Assembly: GCF_006716445.1 (NCBI RefSeq)
Contig: NZ_VFPA01000004.1
Span: 714,760-778,759 of the forward strand
Direction of reading: 5' to 3'
Length of the DNA stretch: 64,000 nucleotides
Origin: Pseudonocardia kunmingensis
GTDB lineage: Bacteria; Actinomycetota; Actinomycetes; Mycobacteriales; Pseudonocardiaceae
In this document: positions 51,041 through 60,428 of the stretch, piece after piece
Position numbering within the stretch: position 1 is the first letter of the stretch
How the letters are laid out: each line of letters begins with the position of its first letter
Position numbers and translations under genes: made by a program
The notes under the pieces: generated by a model
Database searches by the model: none
Told to the model about the DNA's origin: nothing
What the model saw: only the letters and a program-made list of their open reading frames with translations

Positions 51041-52663
51041 GTGTCCACCCCCATCGCCCTACCGGCCCGTACCCGGGCCCACCTCTCCGCATCCGACCTG
51101 CACGTCGCCCGCGGTGGGCGTCCCGTCCTGACCGGCGTGGAGCTCACCGTCTCGGCGGGCGACCGGCTCGGCGTCGTCGGCGAGAACGGCCGCGGCAAGA
51201 CCACGCTCCTGCAGGTGCTCGCGGGCACCCTCGTCCCCGATGCTGGTTCCGTGCACCGCGCCGGCACCGTCGGCGTCGCCGACCAGGAGATCCCGGTCCC
51301 GGCCGACCGCAGGGTCGGTGACCTCATCGACGTCGAGCTCGCCGGCGTCCGCGCCGTGCTGGCCCGGTTCGACGCCGCGGTCGCGGCGCTGGCGCAGGAA
51401 CGCCCCGGCGCCGAGCAGGAGTACGCCGACGCGCTCGCGGCCGCCGAGGCGATCGACGCCTGGGACGCCGACCGGCGCGTGGACCTCTCGCTGGCCGCCC
51501 TCGGCGCGGTCGACGACCGCGCGCGACCGCTCGACACCCTGTCGGTGGGCCAGCGCTACCGGATCCGACTGGCGTGCCTGCTGGGCGCGCGGCACGACCT
51601 GCTGCTGCTCGACGAGCCCACGAACCACCTCGACGCCGCCGGCCTGGCGCACCTCACCGCGCGGCTGCGGGAACACCCGGGCGGTGTCGTGCTGGTCAGC
51701 CACGACCGGGCGCTGCTCGCGGACGTCGTCACCGCGGTGCTCGACCTCGACCCCACCGACGACGGGCGCCCCCGCACGTACGCGGGCGGCTACGCCGGCT
51801 ACCGCGAGGGCCACGCGGCCGAGCGGGAGCGCTGGGCCGCCGAGCACCGGGAGCAGCAGCGCGAGCGGCAGCGCCTGTCCGACGACCTGTCGGCGGCGCA
51901 GAACCGCCTCTCCACCGGGTGGCGACCGGACAAGGGCACGGGGAAGCACACGCGCGCGACGCGGGCACCGGGGCTGGTGCGGGCCGTGCACCGGCGGCGG
52001 GCCGACCTCGAGGCGCACGCCGTGTCGGCGCCGGAGCCGCCCCAGCGGTTCGCCCCGCCCGCGTTGCCCGCGCTGCCGGGCGCGACGCTGCTGGACGCCG
52101 CCGACGTCACCGTCCAGCGCCGGCTGGAGCGCCCGCAGTCGCTGTCGCTGCGATCGGGCGACCGGCTCGTCGTCACGGGACCGAACGGGTCCGGGAAGTC
52201 GAGCCTGCTGGCGGTGCTCGCCGGCGCGCTCGAACCGAGCACCGGGCGGGTGCACCGGTCGCGCGCCGCCCGGGTGGGGCTGCTGGCGCAGGAGTCGGCG
52301 GCACCGCCGCGGCGGCGGGCGATCGACGTCTACGACGCGGCGGTCGGCCGGCTCGTCAGCGCGGGCCGGCTCGCCGAGGGCGAGGTGGTCGGGCTGGGCG
52401 CGCTCGGCCTGCTCCCGTCGCGGGACGCCCGGCGACCGGTGGCGGAGCTGTCGGTCGGGCAGCAGCGCCGCCTCGGCCTCGCCGTGCTGCTGGCGGCCCG
52501 GCCGCACGTCGTGCTGCTCGACGAGCCGACGAACCACCTGTCCATCGCGCTGGTCGACGAGCTGACCGAGGCGATGGCCGCGACCGCGGCGGCGGTGGTG
52601 ATCGCGACGCACGACCGGCAGCTGCTCCGCGACACGGCGAGCTGGCCCCGCCTGCCCCTCTGA
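51041..52663 (+). CDS. ABC-F ribosome-protection-type ATPase
   Basis: A 540-residue soluble protein with two ABC domains and no membrane segments. Walker A motifs are GENGRGKTT and GPNGSGKSS, signatures LSVGQRYRIRLA and LSVGQQRRLGLA (Val in place of Gly), and Walker B LLLLDEPTNHLD and VVLLDEPTNHLS. The inter-domain linker (REQQRERQRLSDDLSAAQ region, about 270-340) is basic and helical, as in ribosome-binding members. The attenuator upstream suggests antibiotic-induced ribosome protection; housekeeping roles remain possible. GTG at 51041 has GGAGG 5 nt upstream. Confidence 0.88.
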   Translation: MSTPIALPARTRAHLSASDLHVARGGRPVLTGVELTVSAGDRLGVVGENGRGKTTLLQVLAGTLVPDAGSVHRAGTVGVADQEIPVPADRRVGDLIDVELAGVRAVLARFDAAVAALAQERPGAEQEYADALAAAEAIDAWDADRRVDLSLAALGAVDDRARPLDTLSVGQRYRIRLACLLGARHDLLLLDEPTNHLDAAGLAHLTARLREHPGGVVLVSHDRALLADVVTAVLDLDPTDDGRPRTYAGGYAGYREGHAAERERWAAEHREQQRERQRLSDDLSAAQNRLSTGWRPDKGTGKHTRATRAPGLVRAVHRRRADLEAHAVSAPEPPQRFAPPALPALPGATLLDAADVTVQRRLERPQSLSLRSGDRLVVTGPNGSGKSSLLAVLAGALEPSTGRVHRSRAARVGLLAQESAAPPRRRAIDVYDAAVGRLVSAGRLAEGEVVGLGALGLLPSRDARRPVAELSVGQQRRLGLAVLLAARPHVVLLDEPTNHLSIALVDELTEAMAATAAAVVIATHDRQLLRDTASWPRLPL

Positions 52664-52682
52664 GCCCGCGGGCGGAGCCGGG

Positions 52683-53279
52683 TCAGCTGGTGGCCGGCTC
52701 CAGCCTGAGGGCGAGGCCCGGGTAGGTCGCGACCACGCCCTCGGCGTCGACCTGCAGGTCGGCGGCGAAGTCGCCCCACCGGAACCCGATCTCGGCGTGC
52801 CCGGTGGCCTCGTCCAGCACCGACACGGTGCGGTAGGTCTGGTCGGCCACCTGCACCTCGAGCTCGGGCAACGACACGGACACGACCGGCAGCGTCTGCT
52901 CGCCCGCCTCGCGGTGCAGGCCGAGTCGGCGGATCGGGATCGTGTTGAACATCGGGCTGAAGGCGAGGTCGACGTCGACGGCGCCCGCGCAGTCGTCGCG
53001 CACGGCGCCGGTGCCCGTACCGGTGTCGAGCAGCCAGACGCCGTCGTCGGTGCGGTTGATCGTGAGGTGCCGCTCCCGCTCCGCGGTGGCGCTGGTGACC
53101 GACAGCCGCGCCAACCGGCCGTCCTCACCGACCACGAGCCGGTAGGACGCCGTGAAGCCACCGGTCGGCTCGACGCGGACCATCCGGCCGAGGGCGCGGA
53201 ACCCCCCGTGGCCGGGCAGCATCCGGGTGCCCTCGAGCCCGTGGCCGTCCTCGGCCTGCCACGTCAGCATCGTCGTCAC
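52683..53279 (-). CDS. Putative glycolipid-binding family protein
   Basis: A 198-residue protein resembling the putative glycolipid-binding (DUF1089) family: WQAEDGHGLEGTRM at residues 6-19, ASYRLVVGEDGRL, INRTDDGVWLLDTGTG and FSPMFNTIPIRRLGL. GTG at 53279 lies 7 nt after TACGGT, probably leaderless. No signal peptide. Function is not established. Confidence 0.75.
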   Translation of the reverse strand: MTTMLTWQAEDGHGLEGTRMLPGHGGFRALGRMVRVEPTGGFTASYRLVVGEDGRLARLSVTSATAERERHLTINRTDDGVWLLDTGTGTGAVRDDCAGAVDVDLAFSPMFNTIPIRRLGLHREAGEQTLPVVSVSLPELEVQVADQTYRTVSVLDEATGHAEIGFRWGDFAADLQVDAEGVVATYPGLALRLEPATS

Positions 53280-53423
53280 CGGGACCACCGTAGACGAGCC
53301 CCGCGCCGATGGTGACCCTGCGTCATGTGCACTGGCCGCAAGCCTGCCTCCCCGTCGCCGACGCGCGCCGCTCGTGATCCACACCATCGTGCACCCGGTC
53401 GGCGCGGGGGGCTAGTGGTGCCG

Positions 53424-54344
53424 TCAGACCTCGTGCTGGATGTGGTCGGGATCGAGGTCGTCGCGCACGCCCCGGAAGACGGGCCGGCGCAGCCGCCCGC
53501 CGTCGGTCCAGCCGGAGTGGCCGACCTCGACGACCGTGAGCGGCTCGCACCAGCGGGCCCCGGTGGTCTCCGCGCGCGGCAGCGGCCCGGTGAACGGCGG
53601 TGCCCCCGTCTCGACCAGTCGCTCCCGCAGGACCCGCTGCACGAGCTCGCCCGCCAGTCCCGAACCGACGCGGCCCGTGTAGCGCAGGCCGTCGCCGTCC
53701 GGCACGCCGAGCAGGAGGGCACCGATCCGACCCGCGCTGTTGCGCTCCGGCCGCCAGCCCCCGACGACGCACGCCTGCGTCTGCCGGTGCGTCACCTTCG
53801 TCCAGCCGGGGCTGCGGTGCCCCGGCCGGTAGACGCTGTCGCGGCGCTTGGCGACGATGCCCTCCATCCCGCGCTCGCGGGTTGCCTCGAACAGGGCCCC
53901 ACCGTCGGTATAGGTCGGGGACAGCGAGAGCACCGGCACGGCGGCGAGGTCGAGCCGTTCCAAGGTGCCGCGCCGCTCGACGAGGGGGCGCCCCAGCAGC
54001 GGCACCCCGTAGAGGCGGAGCACGTCGAACACCATGAACGTGACGGGCCGGGCACGGGCGACGCGCGTCGCGACCGGGCCGTGCATCCGCTCGGCGAGCG
54101 CCGCGAAGCTCGGCACCCCGTTCTCGAGGAGCACCACCTCCCCGTCGAGCAGCACGTCGGGCGCCAGGCGCGTCAGCTCGGCGAGCTCGGGGAAGTTCGC
54201 GGTGACGTCGCGCTCGCTGCGGCTGGACAGCCGCACCCGCCCGTCGGCGACGTCGGCGAGCAACCGCATCCCGTCCCACTTCACCTCGAAGAGCCATTCC
54301 GGACCGTCCGGAAGGGCTCCAGGGGTGGCGAGCATGGGCTGCAC
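53424..54344 (-). CDS. ATP-dependent DNA ligase (LigD ligase-domain type)
   Basis: A 306-residue stand-alone ligase. The adenylated lysine is in FEVKWDGMRLL, with motifs LLDGEVVLL, FMVFDVLRL, MEGIVAKRRDS and GWTKVTHR, then an OB-fold to the end. It corresponds to the ligase part of LigD without the polymerase and nuclease domains, which in many actinobacteria are separate genes. It is divergent from ku with 53 bp between starts, so the two share a promoter region and act in non-homologous end joining. Confidence 0.93.
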   Translation of the reverse strand: MQPMLATPGALPDGPEWLFEVKWDGMRLLADVADGRVRLSSRSERDVTANFPELAELTRLAPDVLLDGEVVLLENGVPSFAALAERMHGPVATRVARARPVTFMVFDVLRLYGVPLLGRPLVERRGTLERLDLAAVPVLSLSPTYTDGGALFEATRERGMEGIVAKRRDSVYRPGHRSPGWTKVTHRQTQACVVGGWRPERNSAGRIGALLLGVPDGDGLRYTGRVGSGLAGELVQRVLRERLVETGAPPFTGPLPRAETTGARWCEPLTVVEVGHSGWTDGGRLRRPVFRGVRDDLDPDHIQHEV

Positions 54345-54397
54345 GCCGCCATGCTGACACCTCAGGGTCGCGATTCGTGGAGGGAACGGGGGCTCGC

Positions 54398-55291
54398 ATG
54401 CGCGCGATGTGGAGCGGCGCGGTGTCGTTCGGACTGGTCAGCGTGCCGGTGAAGGCGTACTCGGCCACGTCCAACCACGACATCCGCTTCCACCAGGTGC
54501 ACGCGGCCGACGGTGGGCGGATCAAGTACAAGCGCACCTGCTCGATCGACGGCGAGGAGGTCGAGTACGCCGACATCGTCAAGGGCTACGAGACCGAGGA
54601 CGGCGAGCTGATCACCCTCGACGAGGAGGACCTCGACTCGCTGCCCACGAAGTCGGGGCACGAGATCGACGTGGTCGAGTTCGTGCCCGCGGACCAGATC
54701 GACCCGCTGCTGTTCGAGAAGAGCTACTACCTCGAGCCGGACGCCAAGGCGGCCAAGCCGTACGCGCTGCTGCGCGAGGCGCTCGTGCAGACCGACCGGA
54801 TGGCGGTCGTCAAGGTCGCGTTGCGCCAGCGGGAGAGCATCGCGCTCCTGCGGGTGCGGGACAAGGCGATCGTGCTGCAGACGATGCTGTGGCCCGACGA
54901 GGTGCGCGAGCCCGAGTTCGACGTGCTCGACGCCGAGGTGGAGCTGCGGCCACAGGAGCTGACGATGGCCGCGTCCCTCGTGGAGAGCCTCGGCGCCGAC
55001 TTCGACCCCTCGCAGTTCCACGACGAGTACCGCGACGCGGTCGTCGACCTCATCGAGCGCAAGCGCACCACCGGCGACACCCGGCCCGCGCCTGCCGCCG
55101 AGAAGCGCGACGAGGGCCCCGACAGCATGACCGACCTGCTCAGCGCCCTGCAGGCCAGCGTGGAGGCGGCCAGGGCCGGCGGAAAGCAGGAGGACCCGGC
55201 CCCGAAGAAGGCGCCGGCCCGCAAACCGTCGTCGAAGAAGAAGGATGAGGCGGAGGAGGCCCCGCGCAAGCGCACCCGCAAGCCCGCCTGA
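54398..55291 (+). CDS. ku: Non-homologous end-joining protein Ku
   Basis: A 297-residue DNA-end-binding protein that forms a homodimeric ring on broken DNA and recruits the ligase. The core begins WSGAVSFGLVSVPVKAYSAT and includes RIKYKRTCSIDGEEVEY. The C-terminal 50 residues are rich in lysine (PAPKKAPARKPSSKKKDE), as in actinobacterial Ku that can also touch DNA between ends. ATG at 54398 has a G-rich ribosome site. Confidence 0.95.
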   Translation: MRAMWSGAVSFGLVSVPVKAYSATSNHDIRFHQVHAADGGRIKYKRTCSIDGEEVEYADIVKGYETEDGELITLDEEDLDSLPTKSGHEIDVVEFVPADQIDPLLFEKSYYLEPDAKAAKPYALLREALVQTDRMAVVKVALRQRESIALLRVRDKAIVLQTMLWPDEVREPEFDVLDAEVELRPQELTMAASLVESLGADFDPSQFHDEYRDAVVDLIERKRTTGDTRPAPAAEKRDEGPDSMTDLLSALQASVEAARAGGKQEDPAPKKAPARKPSSKKKDEAEEAPRKRTRKPA

Positions 55292-55306
55292 GCCGCTGAT
55301 CCGCAT

Positions 55307-55354
55307 GACGAACGGCACTTTCGTCAGCTAGGTAGCGACGAAAGTGCCGTTCGT
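55307..55354. repeat. Dispersed convergent-junction hairpin, copy C
   Basis: 18-bp perfect arms (55308-55325 with 55337-55354, left arm ACGAACGGCACTTTCGTC) lie between the stop codons of ku and the LCP gene. The inner GCTA/TAGC pairs across a bulge. Read on the minus strand, its loop is TACCTAG, as in copies A and B on the plus strand, so this copy is inverted. Confidence 0.85.
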
Positions 55355-55362
55355 TGCGGGGG

Positions 55363-56592
55363 TCAGGGGCCCAGGGCGTTCTCCGGCGGCTGCTCGTCGG
55401 CCGCCAGGGCGTCGAACAGGGCGGTCGCCCGCTTCTTGTCCCAGTTCACCACGCCGTCGCGGACGGGGACCGTCGTCGAGATCCCGCTGGACAGGCCGCG
55501 CATCGCCAGGCCGAGCTGGGCGAGGTGCCAGACGTGGGTGCCCTCGTCCACCGCGACCGAGCCGGACAGGCCGGTGGCGAGCGGCACGATCCGGAACGGG
55601 TTCAGCAGCGTGGTCGGGCTGGTGGCCTTGTCGAGCAGCGCGGAGATGAAGGCGCGCTGGCGTTCCACGCGGCCGAAGTCGGAGCTGGCGGTGGCGCGCG
55701 TCCGCACGTAGCCCAGCGCCGTGGCCTCGTCCAGGGTCTGGCAGCCGGCCTCGATGTCCAGGGCCGCCTTGGGGTCCTCGATGGCCTCGGGGACGCACAT
55801 CTCCACCCCGCCGACGGCGTCCACCACCGAGACGATGCCGAGGAAGCCGATCTCGATGTAGTGGTCGACGTGCAGCCCGGTGGCACCCTCGACGGTGCTC
55901 ACGAGCAGCTCGGGCCCGCCGCCCTCCGCGCCGCCGCCCCGGCCGTACGCCGAGTTGATCTTGTGGCGGCCGTGTCCGGGGATGTCGACCATCGAGTCGC
56001 GCGGGATGCTCACCAGGGTGGTGGGCCCGCTGCCGGTGTGCAGCAGCATGATCGTGTCGGTGAGCTCCGACTCCGGGGCACCCGTGGCGTACTCGTCGCG
56101 CTGCTCGGGGGTGAGGTTGGCGCGGCTGTCCGAGCCCACGATCAGCCAGTTGGTGCCCTCCGAGCTCGCCGCGCTGTCCGACGGCAGTGCGGGCACGCGC
56201 GCGAGGGTGGTGTCGACGTAGACCGCGAAGCCCAGCGCCAGCACCACCAGCAGCACGAGCGCGGTGCGGATCCGGCGGCCCCAGCTCCGGCGGGGCCGGA
56301 CGGGGCGCGGCCGCGGCGGCCTCCGGGGCGGGGCGCCCGCTCGCCCCTGGCCGCCCCCGCGCTGCGCGGGGAGCAGCGCCGTGCGCCGCAGCGGACGCGG
56401 CCTGCGCGGGGGCACCTGCCGCGGCGGCGGGTACGGCGGGCGCTGCTGCGGCGGCGGGTACGGGGGCTGCGCCGCGGGACCCGGCGGGCGGGGACGCTGC
56501 GGCTGCCCCCAGCCGGGGCCACCACCGCGGCGCGGGGGCGGCCCGGGCGGCCGACCCGGCGGCGGTGCGCCGCGGCCTCGGTACTCGTCCAT
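55363..56592 (-). CDS. LytR-CpsA-Psr (LCP) family wall-polymer ligase
   Basis: A 409-residue membrane protein that attaches secondary polymers such as arabinogalactan or teichoic-type chains to peptidoglycan. A disordered Pro/Arg/Gly-rich cytoplasmic tail of about 105 residues precedes one helix (IRTALVLLVVLALGFAVYV). The LCP domain has VGSDSRA, ELTDTIMLLH, VSIPRDSMVDIPG, INSAYGRGG, and R-x-x-x-x-D-x-x-R (RTRATASSDFGRVERQR). ATG at 56592 has GGGAG 5 nt upstream. Confidence 0.92.
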   Translation of the reverse strand: MDEYRGRGAPPPGRPPGPPPRRGGGPGWGQPQRPRPPGPAAQPPYPPPQQRPPYPPPRQVPPRRPRPLRRTALLPAQRGGGQGRAGAPPRRPPRPRPVRPRRSWGRRIRTALVLLVVLALGFAVYVDTTLARVPALPSDSAASSEGTNWLIVGSDSRANLTPEQRDEYATGAPESELTDTIMLLHTGSGPTTLVSIPRDSMVDIPGHGRHKINSAYGRGGGAEGGGPELLVSTVEGATGLHVDHYIEIGFLGIVSVVDAVGGVEMCVPEAIEDPKAALDIEAGCQTLDEATALGYVRTRATASSDFGRVERQRAFISALLDKATSPTTLLNPFRIVPLATGLSGSVAVDEGTHVWHLAQLGLAMRGLSSGISTTVPVRDGVVNWDKKRATALFDALAADEQPPENALGP

Positions 56593-56711
56593 AGCTCCCA
56601 CCATCCCCGTTCCTCCGGGCCGCCGTCACGACGCACCGGTCTCGCACTGATGAGACGCACGACCGGGTGGTCCGGTTCCACGGGGGGGCGGGACCGGGCG
56701 CCCGCCGGACG

Positions 56712-57233
56712 TCACGAGGAGAGCAGCGGTTCCCCCTCGAAGAACCCGAGCTCCTCGCAGTAGAACTCGATGCCGACGCCGTTGGGGTCGCGGATGTACA
56801 GGCTGTTCTCGACGCCGCGGTCCGGCCCGACGTAGGAGATCCCCGCGCCGTCCAGCCGCTTCCGCGCGGCGGCGAACTCCTCCGGCGACGTCGACAGGGC
56901 CAGGTGCTGCACGGCGCCGATCGTCTCGCGGAAGTCGGGGTGGTCGTGGCCCGGGAAGTCGAAGAACCCGAGCAGGTTGCGGTTGCCGATGTCGAAGAAG
57001 AAGTGGCTCGAGCCGGCGTAGTCGCGGTTCTCCACGAGCTCGACCAGCGGGAACCCGAGCAGCTCCTGGTAGAACCGGATCGTCTCCTCGACGTCGCGGC
57101 AGATCAGGGCGAGGTGGTGCACCCCACGCACGGTCGGTGCCGGGCGGGTGGCGGCGTCGGCCAGGTACCGCTCCTTCAGCTCGGCCCGGCGGGCCCGGAC
57201 CGCCTCGAGCTCGGCTCCCTGCGGCTGCGGCAT
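56712..57233 (-). CDS. VOC-superfamily (glyoxalase/dioxygenase) protein
   Basis: A 173-residue VOC protein with two beta-alpha-beta-beta-beta halves. Metal-ligand candidates are VHHLALICRD (first His pair), AVQHLALST, and the Glu in GVGIEFYCEELG. The order fits a one-domain metal-dependent lyase or dioxygenase. ATG at 57233 has GAGAGGA about 5-7 nt upstream. Substrate unknown. Confidence 0.85.
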   Translation of the reverse strand: MPQPQGAELEAVRARRAELKERYLADAATRPAPTVRGVHHLALICRDVEETIRFYQELLGFPLVELVENRDYAGSSHFFFDIGNRNLLGFFDFPGHDHPDFRETIGAVQHLALSTSPEEFAAARKRLDGAGISYVGPDRGVENSLYIRDPNGVGIEFYCEELGFFEGEPLLSS

Positions 57234-57376
57234 CGGATCGTCCTCTCGTCGTCGGCCCTGTCGTCGGACCGGAGTACCACCGGAACGGTAGTTGCAGCTA
57301 CAACATTCCGGCTGTGCCCGATCCGCACTGTGCAACAGGCCCGGGTGACCGCCTGCCGTCGGGGTAGTCCGGTCCC

Positions 57377-57976
57377 GTGATCGACCGCTTCGACGGCTGG
57401 ATCGCCGGCCTCGGCACGGCGGAAGGCCTGCGGGCCGTCGTCGGGCACTGGCCGCGCTCGCCGCTCGGCGCCTTCACCGACGTGATGGTGGAGCGCGCCG
57501 GCGGACACCGGCTGCTGCTGGCCCCGTCGGCCGAGGTCGCCGCGTTCGTCGGCGGCACGTACGTCTTCGACGAGGTCCGCGTCGGGCCGGTGCGGGCCCG
57601 CGTCGACGGCGCCCGGTGGCGGGTCGACGCCGGGCCGCTCGCCCTCGCGTTCACGGTCGGGCGGCGCGCCCCGCTCGGGTGGCTGCTGCGCGCGGTCCCG
57701 CGACGGCTCGCGACCCACCCCCGGTGGATCGCCGCGATCGACGTGGTCGCCCGCGCCGTGCTGCCCGGAGTGCGCACCCGGGGCAGCGCGAGCGGCGGGC
57801 GCCAGGAGTTCTACGGGGCCCTCGACCTGCACTCACTGACCGACGCGGCCGTCGGGTGGGAGGGCTCCGACCAGGGCGGCCTGGCCCCCGTGACGCCCCC
57901 GGTCCGCTTCGGCTTCGGCTCGACCCCGCGCCGCCCCTCGCTCACCCGGGTCGTCACCCTCGTGCGGAGGGCCTAG
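57377..57976 (+). CDS. Conserved actinobacterial protein of unknown function
   Basis: A 199-residue soluble protein without a recognised domain. Notable segments are IDRFDGWIAGLGTAEGLRAV at the start and EFYGALDLHSLTDA, FGFGSTPRRPSLTRVVTLV near the end. GTG at 57377 lies 6 nt after TAGTCC and is probably leaderless. Its stop overlaps the next start by one base (TAGTG), so the two are co-translated. Confidence 0.75.
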   Translation: MIDRFDGWIAGLGTAEGLRAVVGHWPRSPLGAFTDVMVERAGGHRLLLAPSAEVAAFVGGTYVFDEVRVGPVRARVDGARWRVDAGPLALAFTVGRRAPLGWLLRAVPRRLATHPRWIAAIDVVARAVLPGVRTRGSASGGRQEFYGALDLHSLTDAAVGWEGSDQGGLAPVTPPVRFGFGSTPRRPSLTRVVTLVRRA

Positions 57977-58425
57977 TGCAGACGTTCCTGCCCTACCCCG
58001 ACTTCGCCGCCAGCGCCGCCGTGCTCGACGACCGCAGGCTCGGCAAGCAGCGCGTGGAGGCCCTGCAGGTGCTGCGGGCGCTGACCCGGCCGGTGTACGG
58101 CTGGAAGCACCACCCGGCGGTCCGGATGTGGGCCGGCTTCCCCGACGGGGTCGCCGCGTACGGCCTCGCGGTCTGCGCGGAGTGGACCGGACGGGGGCGC
58201 GCCGACACCTGCGCCGCGACGATCGGCACCGACCTCGCGGCGGCCGGGCGGCCCGCGCCGCGGACGCAGGCCGAGCTCGCGCGGGTCTGCGGTCTGCCGG
58301 ACTGGCTCGGTGACGACCGCGTGCACCGCAGCCACCGCTCGGCCCTCGTGCGCAAGGACCCGGAGTTCTACGGACCCCTGTTCCCCGACGCGGACCCGGA
58401 CCTCGCCTACGTCTGGCCGGTCTGA
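57976..58425 (+). CDS. Pyrimidine-dimer DNA glycosylase-like (MSMEG_6728-type) protein
   Basis: A 149-residue protein with the family opening QTFLPYPDFAASAAVLDDRR, then LGKQRVEALQVLRALT, WKHHPAVRMWAGF and SHRSALVRKDPEFYGPLF. These match the Pyr_excise/MSMEG_6728 family, which resembles T4 endonuclease V. Activity on DNA is inferred from the family only. GTG at 57976 overlaps the preceding stop. Confidence 0.8.
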   Translation: MQTFLPYPDFAASAAVLDDRRLGKQRVEALQVLRALTRPVYGWKHHPAVRMWAGFPDGVAAYGLAVCAEWTGRGRADTCAATIGTDLAAAGRPAPRTQAELARVCGLPDWLGDDRVHRSHRSALVRKDPEFYGPLFPDADPDLAYVWPV

Positions 58426-58429
58426 GGCG

Positions 58430-59164
58430 CTACAGCCAGCGCGGAGGCACGGGAACCGGGGACGGCGAGCCGTCGGCGGCACGTGCCTCGAGCGCCTCCG
58501 GCCCCGCGCGGCCCACCAGCCAGCCGAGCACGTCCGCCGCGGCGCCGCGCACCTGCACCGGGTGGACGTCCGGGCCGAGCGACCACGTCCGCTCCCGGTC
58601 CGTCGGGGCCAGCAGCGCTGCCGGGCAGCCCTCGGCCGCCGAGAGCGTGCCCGCCGCGTCGTCCAGCAACGCGTCGACGACCTCCGGCGGGAGGTCGGTG
58701 ACGGCGACCCCGGCGTCGAGGTCCACGGCGTGCAGCCACACCTCCCGCACCCGCATCCACGGGATCTCGGCGGCGGGCAACGGCCGCCCCAGCGCGCTGC
58801 GCACCTGCGCCTCCCACGCCGGGCCGTCGAGCGCGGCGAGCGCGGCGTCGAGCTCCTCGGCCGTGGTGGCGAGCTCCCGGCGCAGGACGTCGGCCGGCTG
58901 CCGCGCGGACGACTCGATCTCCGCCGCGCGGTGCTCGCGCGAGGGGTACATCGGGCTCTCGACGCCGGTGCGGGCCCAGGTGGCGAGGCGGGTGAGGGCC
59001 TCGGCGTTGCGGGCGACGTGCGCGACGACGTGGGCGCGCGACCAGTCCGGCAGGGCGCTCGGGGCGCGCAGCGCGTCGTCGGGCAGGGCGTCGACCGCCC
59101 GCACGAGCAGTTCGGTGCCCGCGCCCATCCAGGGCAGGGTCACGGCGACATCCCGACGTTCCAC
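58430..59164 (-). CDS. Mycothiol-dependent maleylpyruvate isomerase-family protein
   Basis: A 244-residue protein of the MDMPI/DinB-like fold. Metal-ligand histidines are in WSRAHVVAHVARNAEAL near residue 45, and EVWLHAVDLDAG near 155. Such proteins often act in mycothiol-dependent detoxification. GTG at 59164 has AAGGGG 9 nt upstream. It converges on the glycosylase-like gene with 4 bp between stops. Confidence 0.85.
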   Translation of the reverse strand: MERRDVAVTLPWMGAGTELLVRAVDALPDDALRAPSALPDWSRAHVVAHVARNAEALTRLATWARTGVESPMYPSREHRAAEIESSARQPADVLRRELATTAEELDAALAALDGPAWEAQVRSALGRPLPAAEIPWMRVREVWLHAVDLDAGVAVTDLPPEVVDALLDDAAGTLSAAEGCPAALLAPTDRERTWSLGPDVHPVQVRGAAADVLGWLVGRAGPEALEARAADGSPSPVPVPPRWL

Positions 59165-59217
59165 GCGTGTCGACCCCTTCCGCCTCGCATCGGTGCGGAT
59201 CCTACGGCGCGGGCGCG

Positions 59218-60381
59218 TCAGCCACCGGCGAGCGGATCGGCGAGCGGATCGGCGCTGCGCCGGGGGCGCCGCAGCTCGAGGAGGCCGTGGCGGCGCGCCG
59301 TGCGCTGCGCACGGGCACCGGCGACCAGCCCGAGGCCCGCCCGCAGGGCGCTGGCGGCGTCGAGGGTGGCGTCGCGCGCCGCCGCGGAGAGCGCCGTGAA
59401 GCTGGCGTAGCCGTGGACGAGGCCCGGGAAGCGGCGGGCCACCACGGGGACGCCCGCCGCCCGCAGCCGGGCGGCGAGCTCCTCGCCCTCGTCGCGCAGG
59501 GGGTCGAACCCGGCGGTGGCGAGGTAGACCGGCGGCATCCCGCTCAGGTCGTCGGCCCGCAGGAGCGCGCCGCGGGTGTCGTCGGTGGGGACGCCGTCGG
59601 GCAGGTACATGCGTTCCAGGTCCTGCAGGAGCTCGGCCGTGAGGCCGAACCCGTTGCCGAACAGCTCCCGCGAGCCCCCCGTGCGCTCCACGTCGGTGAC
59701 CGGGTAGAGCGCGAGCGCGAACGCCGGCACCGGGCCGCCGCGCACGGCCTGCTGGTGCGCCACGACGAGCGCGAGGTTGGCCCCGGCGCTGTCGCCGCCG
59801 ACCGCGATCAGACCGGGGTCGGCGCCGAAGCTCGCGGCGTCGGCCTGCACGGCCCGGAACGCCGAGATCGCGTCCTCCAGCGCCGCCGGGTACGGGTCCT
59901 CGGGCGCCAGCCGGTAGTCGACCGACAGCACGCGCACGCCGGACTGCGCGGCCAGCAGCCGGCACAGCGGGTCGGTGGAGGCGACACTGCCCACGACGAA
60001 CCCGCCGCCGTGGAAGTAGATGACCAGGGACCGCGTCTCGGGCACCGCGGGTGGGACGTACAGCCGCGCGGGCAGGGGCCCGATCTCGCCGGGCACCTCC
60101 AGGTCACGGGTCTCGATGTCGTCGAGCAGGTTGTCGGCGACGAGGTCGGCGGCCAGGTCGGCCTGCCGGCGCTGCTCGGCGAGGGTGGCCCGATCGATGG
60201 TGCCGCCGTCGCCGCTGCTCAGCCGGTCGAGGCGCCCGAACAGCTGCAGGTCGAGATCGAGCTCCTGCCCGTCGAGCCGGATGGTGCGACCCGCGAGGGC
60301 GCGCTTGAACGGCCGCGGGAGCCCGAACACGACGCGGAGGCCCCACCGCAGCGCCTGCACCCGCAGCTTCTCCCCCAGCAC
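59218..60381 (-). CDS. HSL-family alpha/beta-hydrolase (esterase/lipase)
   Basis: A 387-residue esterase with the oxyanion motif YFHGGGFVVGS, nucleophile GGDSAGANLALV, acid in TAGFDPLRDEGE and catalytic His in GLVHGYASF. An N-terminal cap of about 110 residues precedes the fold. The last 25 residues are Arg-rich. GTG at 60381 lies 6 nt after TACCGT, probably leaderless. Confidence 0.9.
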   Translation of the reverse strand: MLGEKLRVQALRWGLRVVFGLPRPFKRALAGRTIRLDGQELDLDLQLFGRLDRLSSGDGGTIDRATLAEQRRQADLAADLVADNLLDDIETRDLEVPGEIGPLPARLYVPPAVPETRSLVIYFHGGGFVVGSVASTDPLCRLLAAQSGVRVLSVDYRLAPEDPYPAALEDAISAFRAVQADAASFGADPGLIAVGGDSAGANLALVVAHQQAVRGGPVPAFALALYPVTDVERTGGSRELFGNGFGLTAELLQDLERMYLPDGVPTDDTRGALLRADDLSGMPPVYLATAGFDPLRDEGEELAARLRAAGVPVVARRFPGLVHGYASFTALSAAARDATLDAASALRAGLGLVAGARAQRTARRHGLLELRRPRRSADPLADPLAGG

Positions 60382-60428
60382 GTCCGCACGGTACGCCGCC
60401 GGGGTCGGAACTTCTCCGGTGGCGCTCG

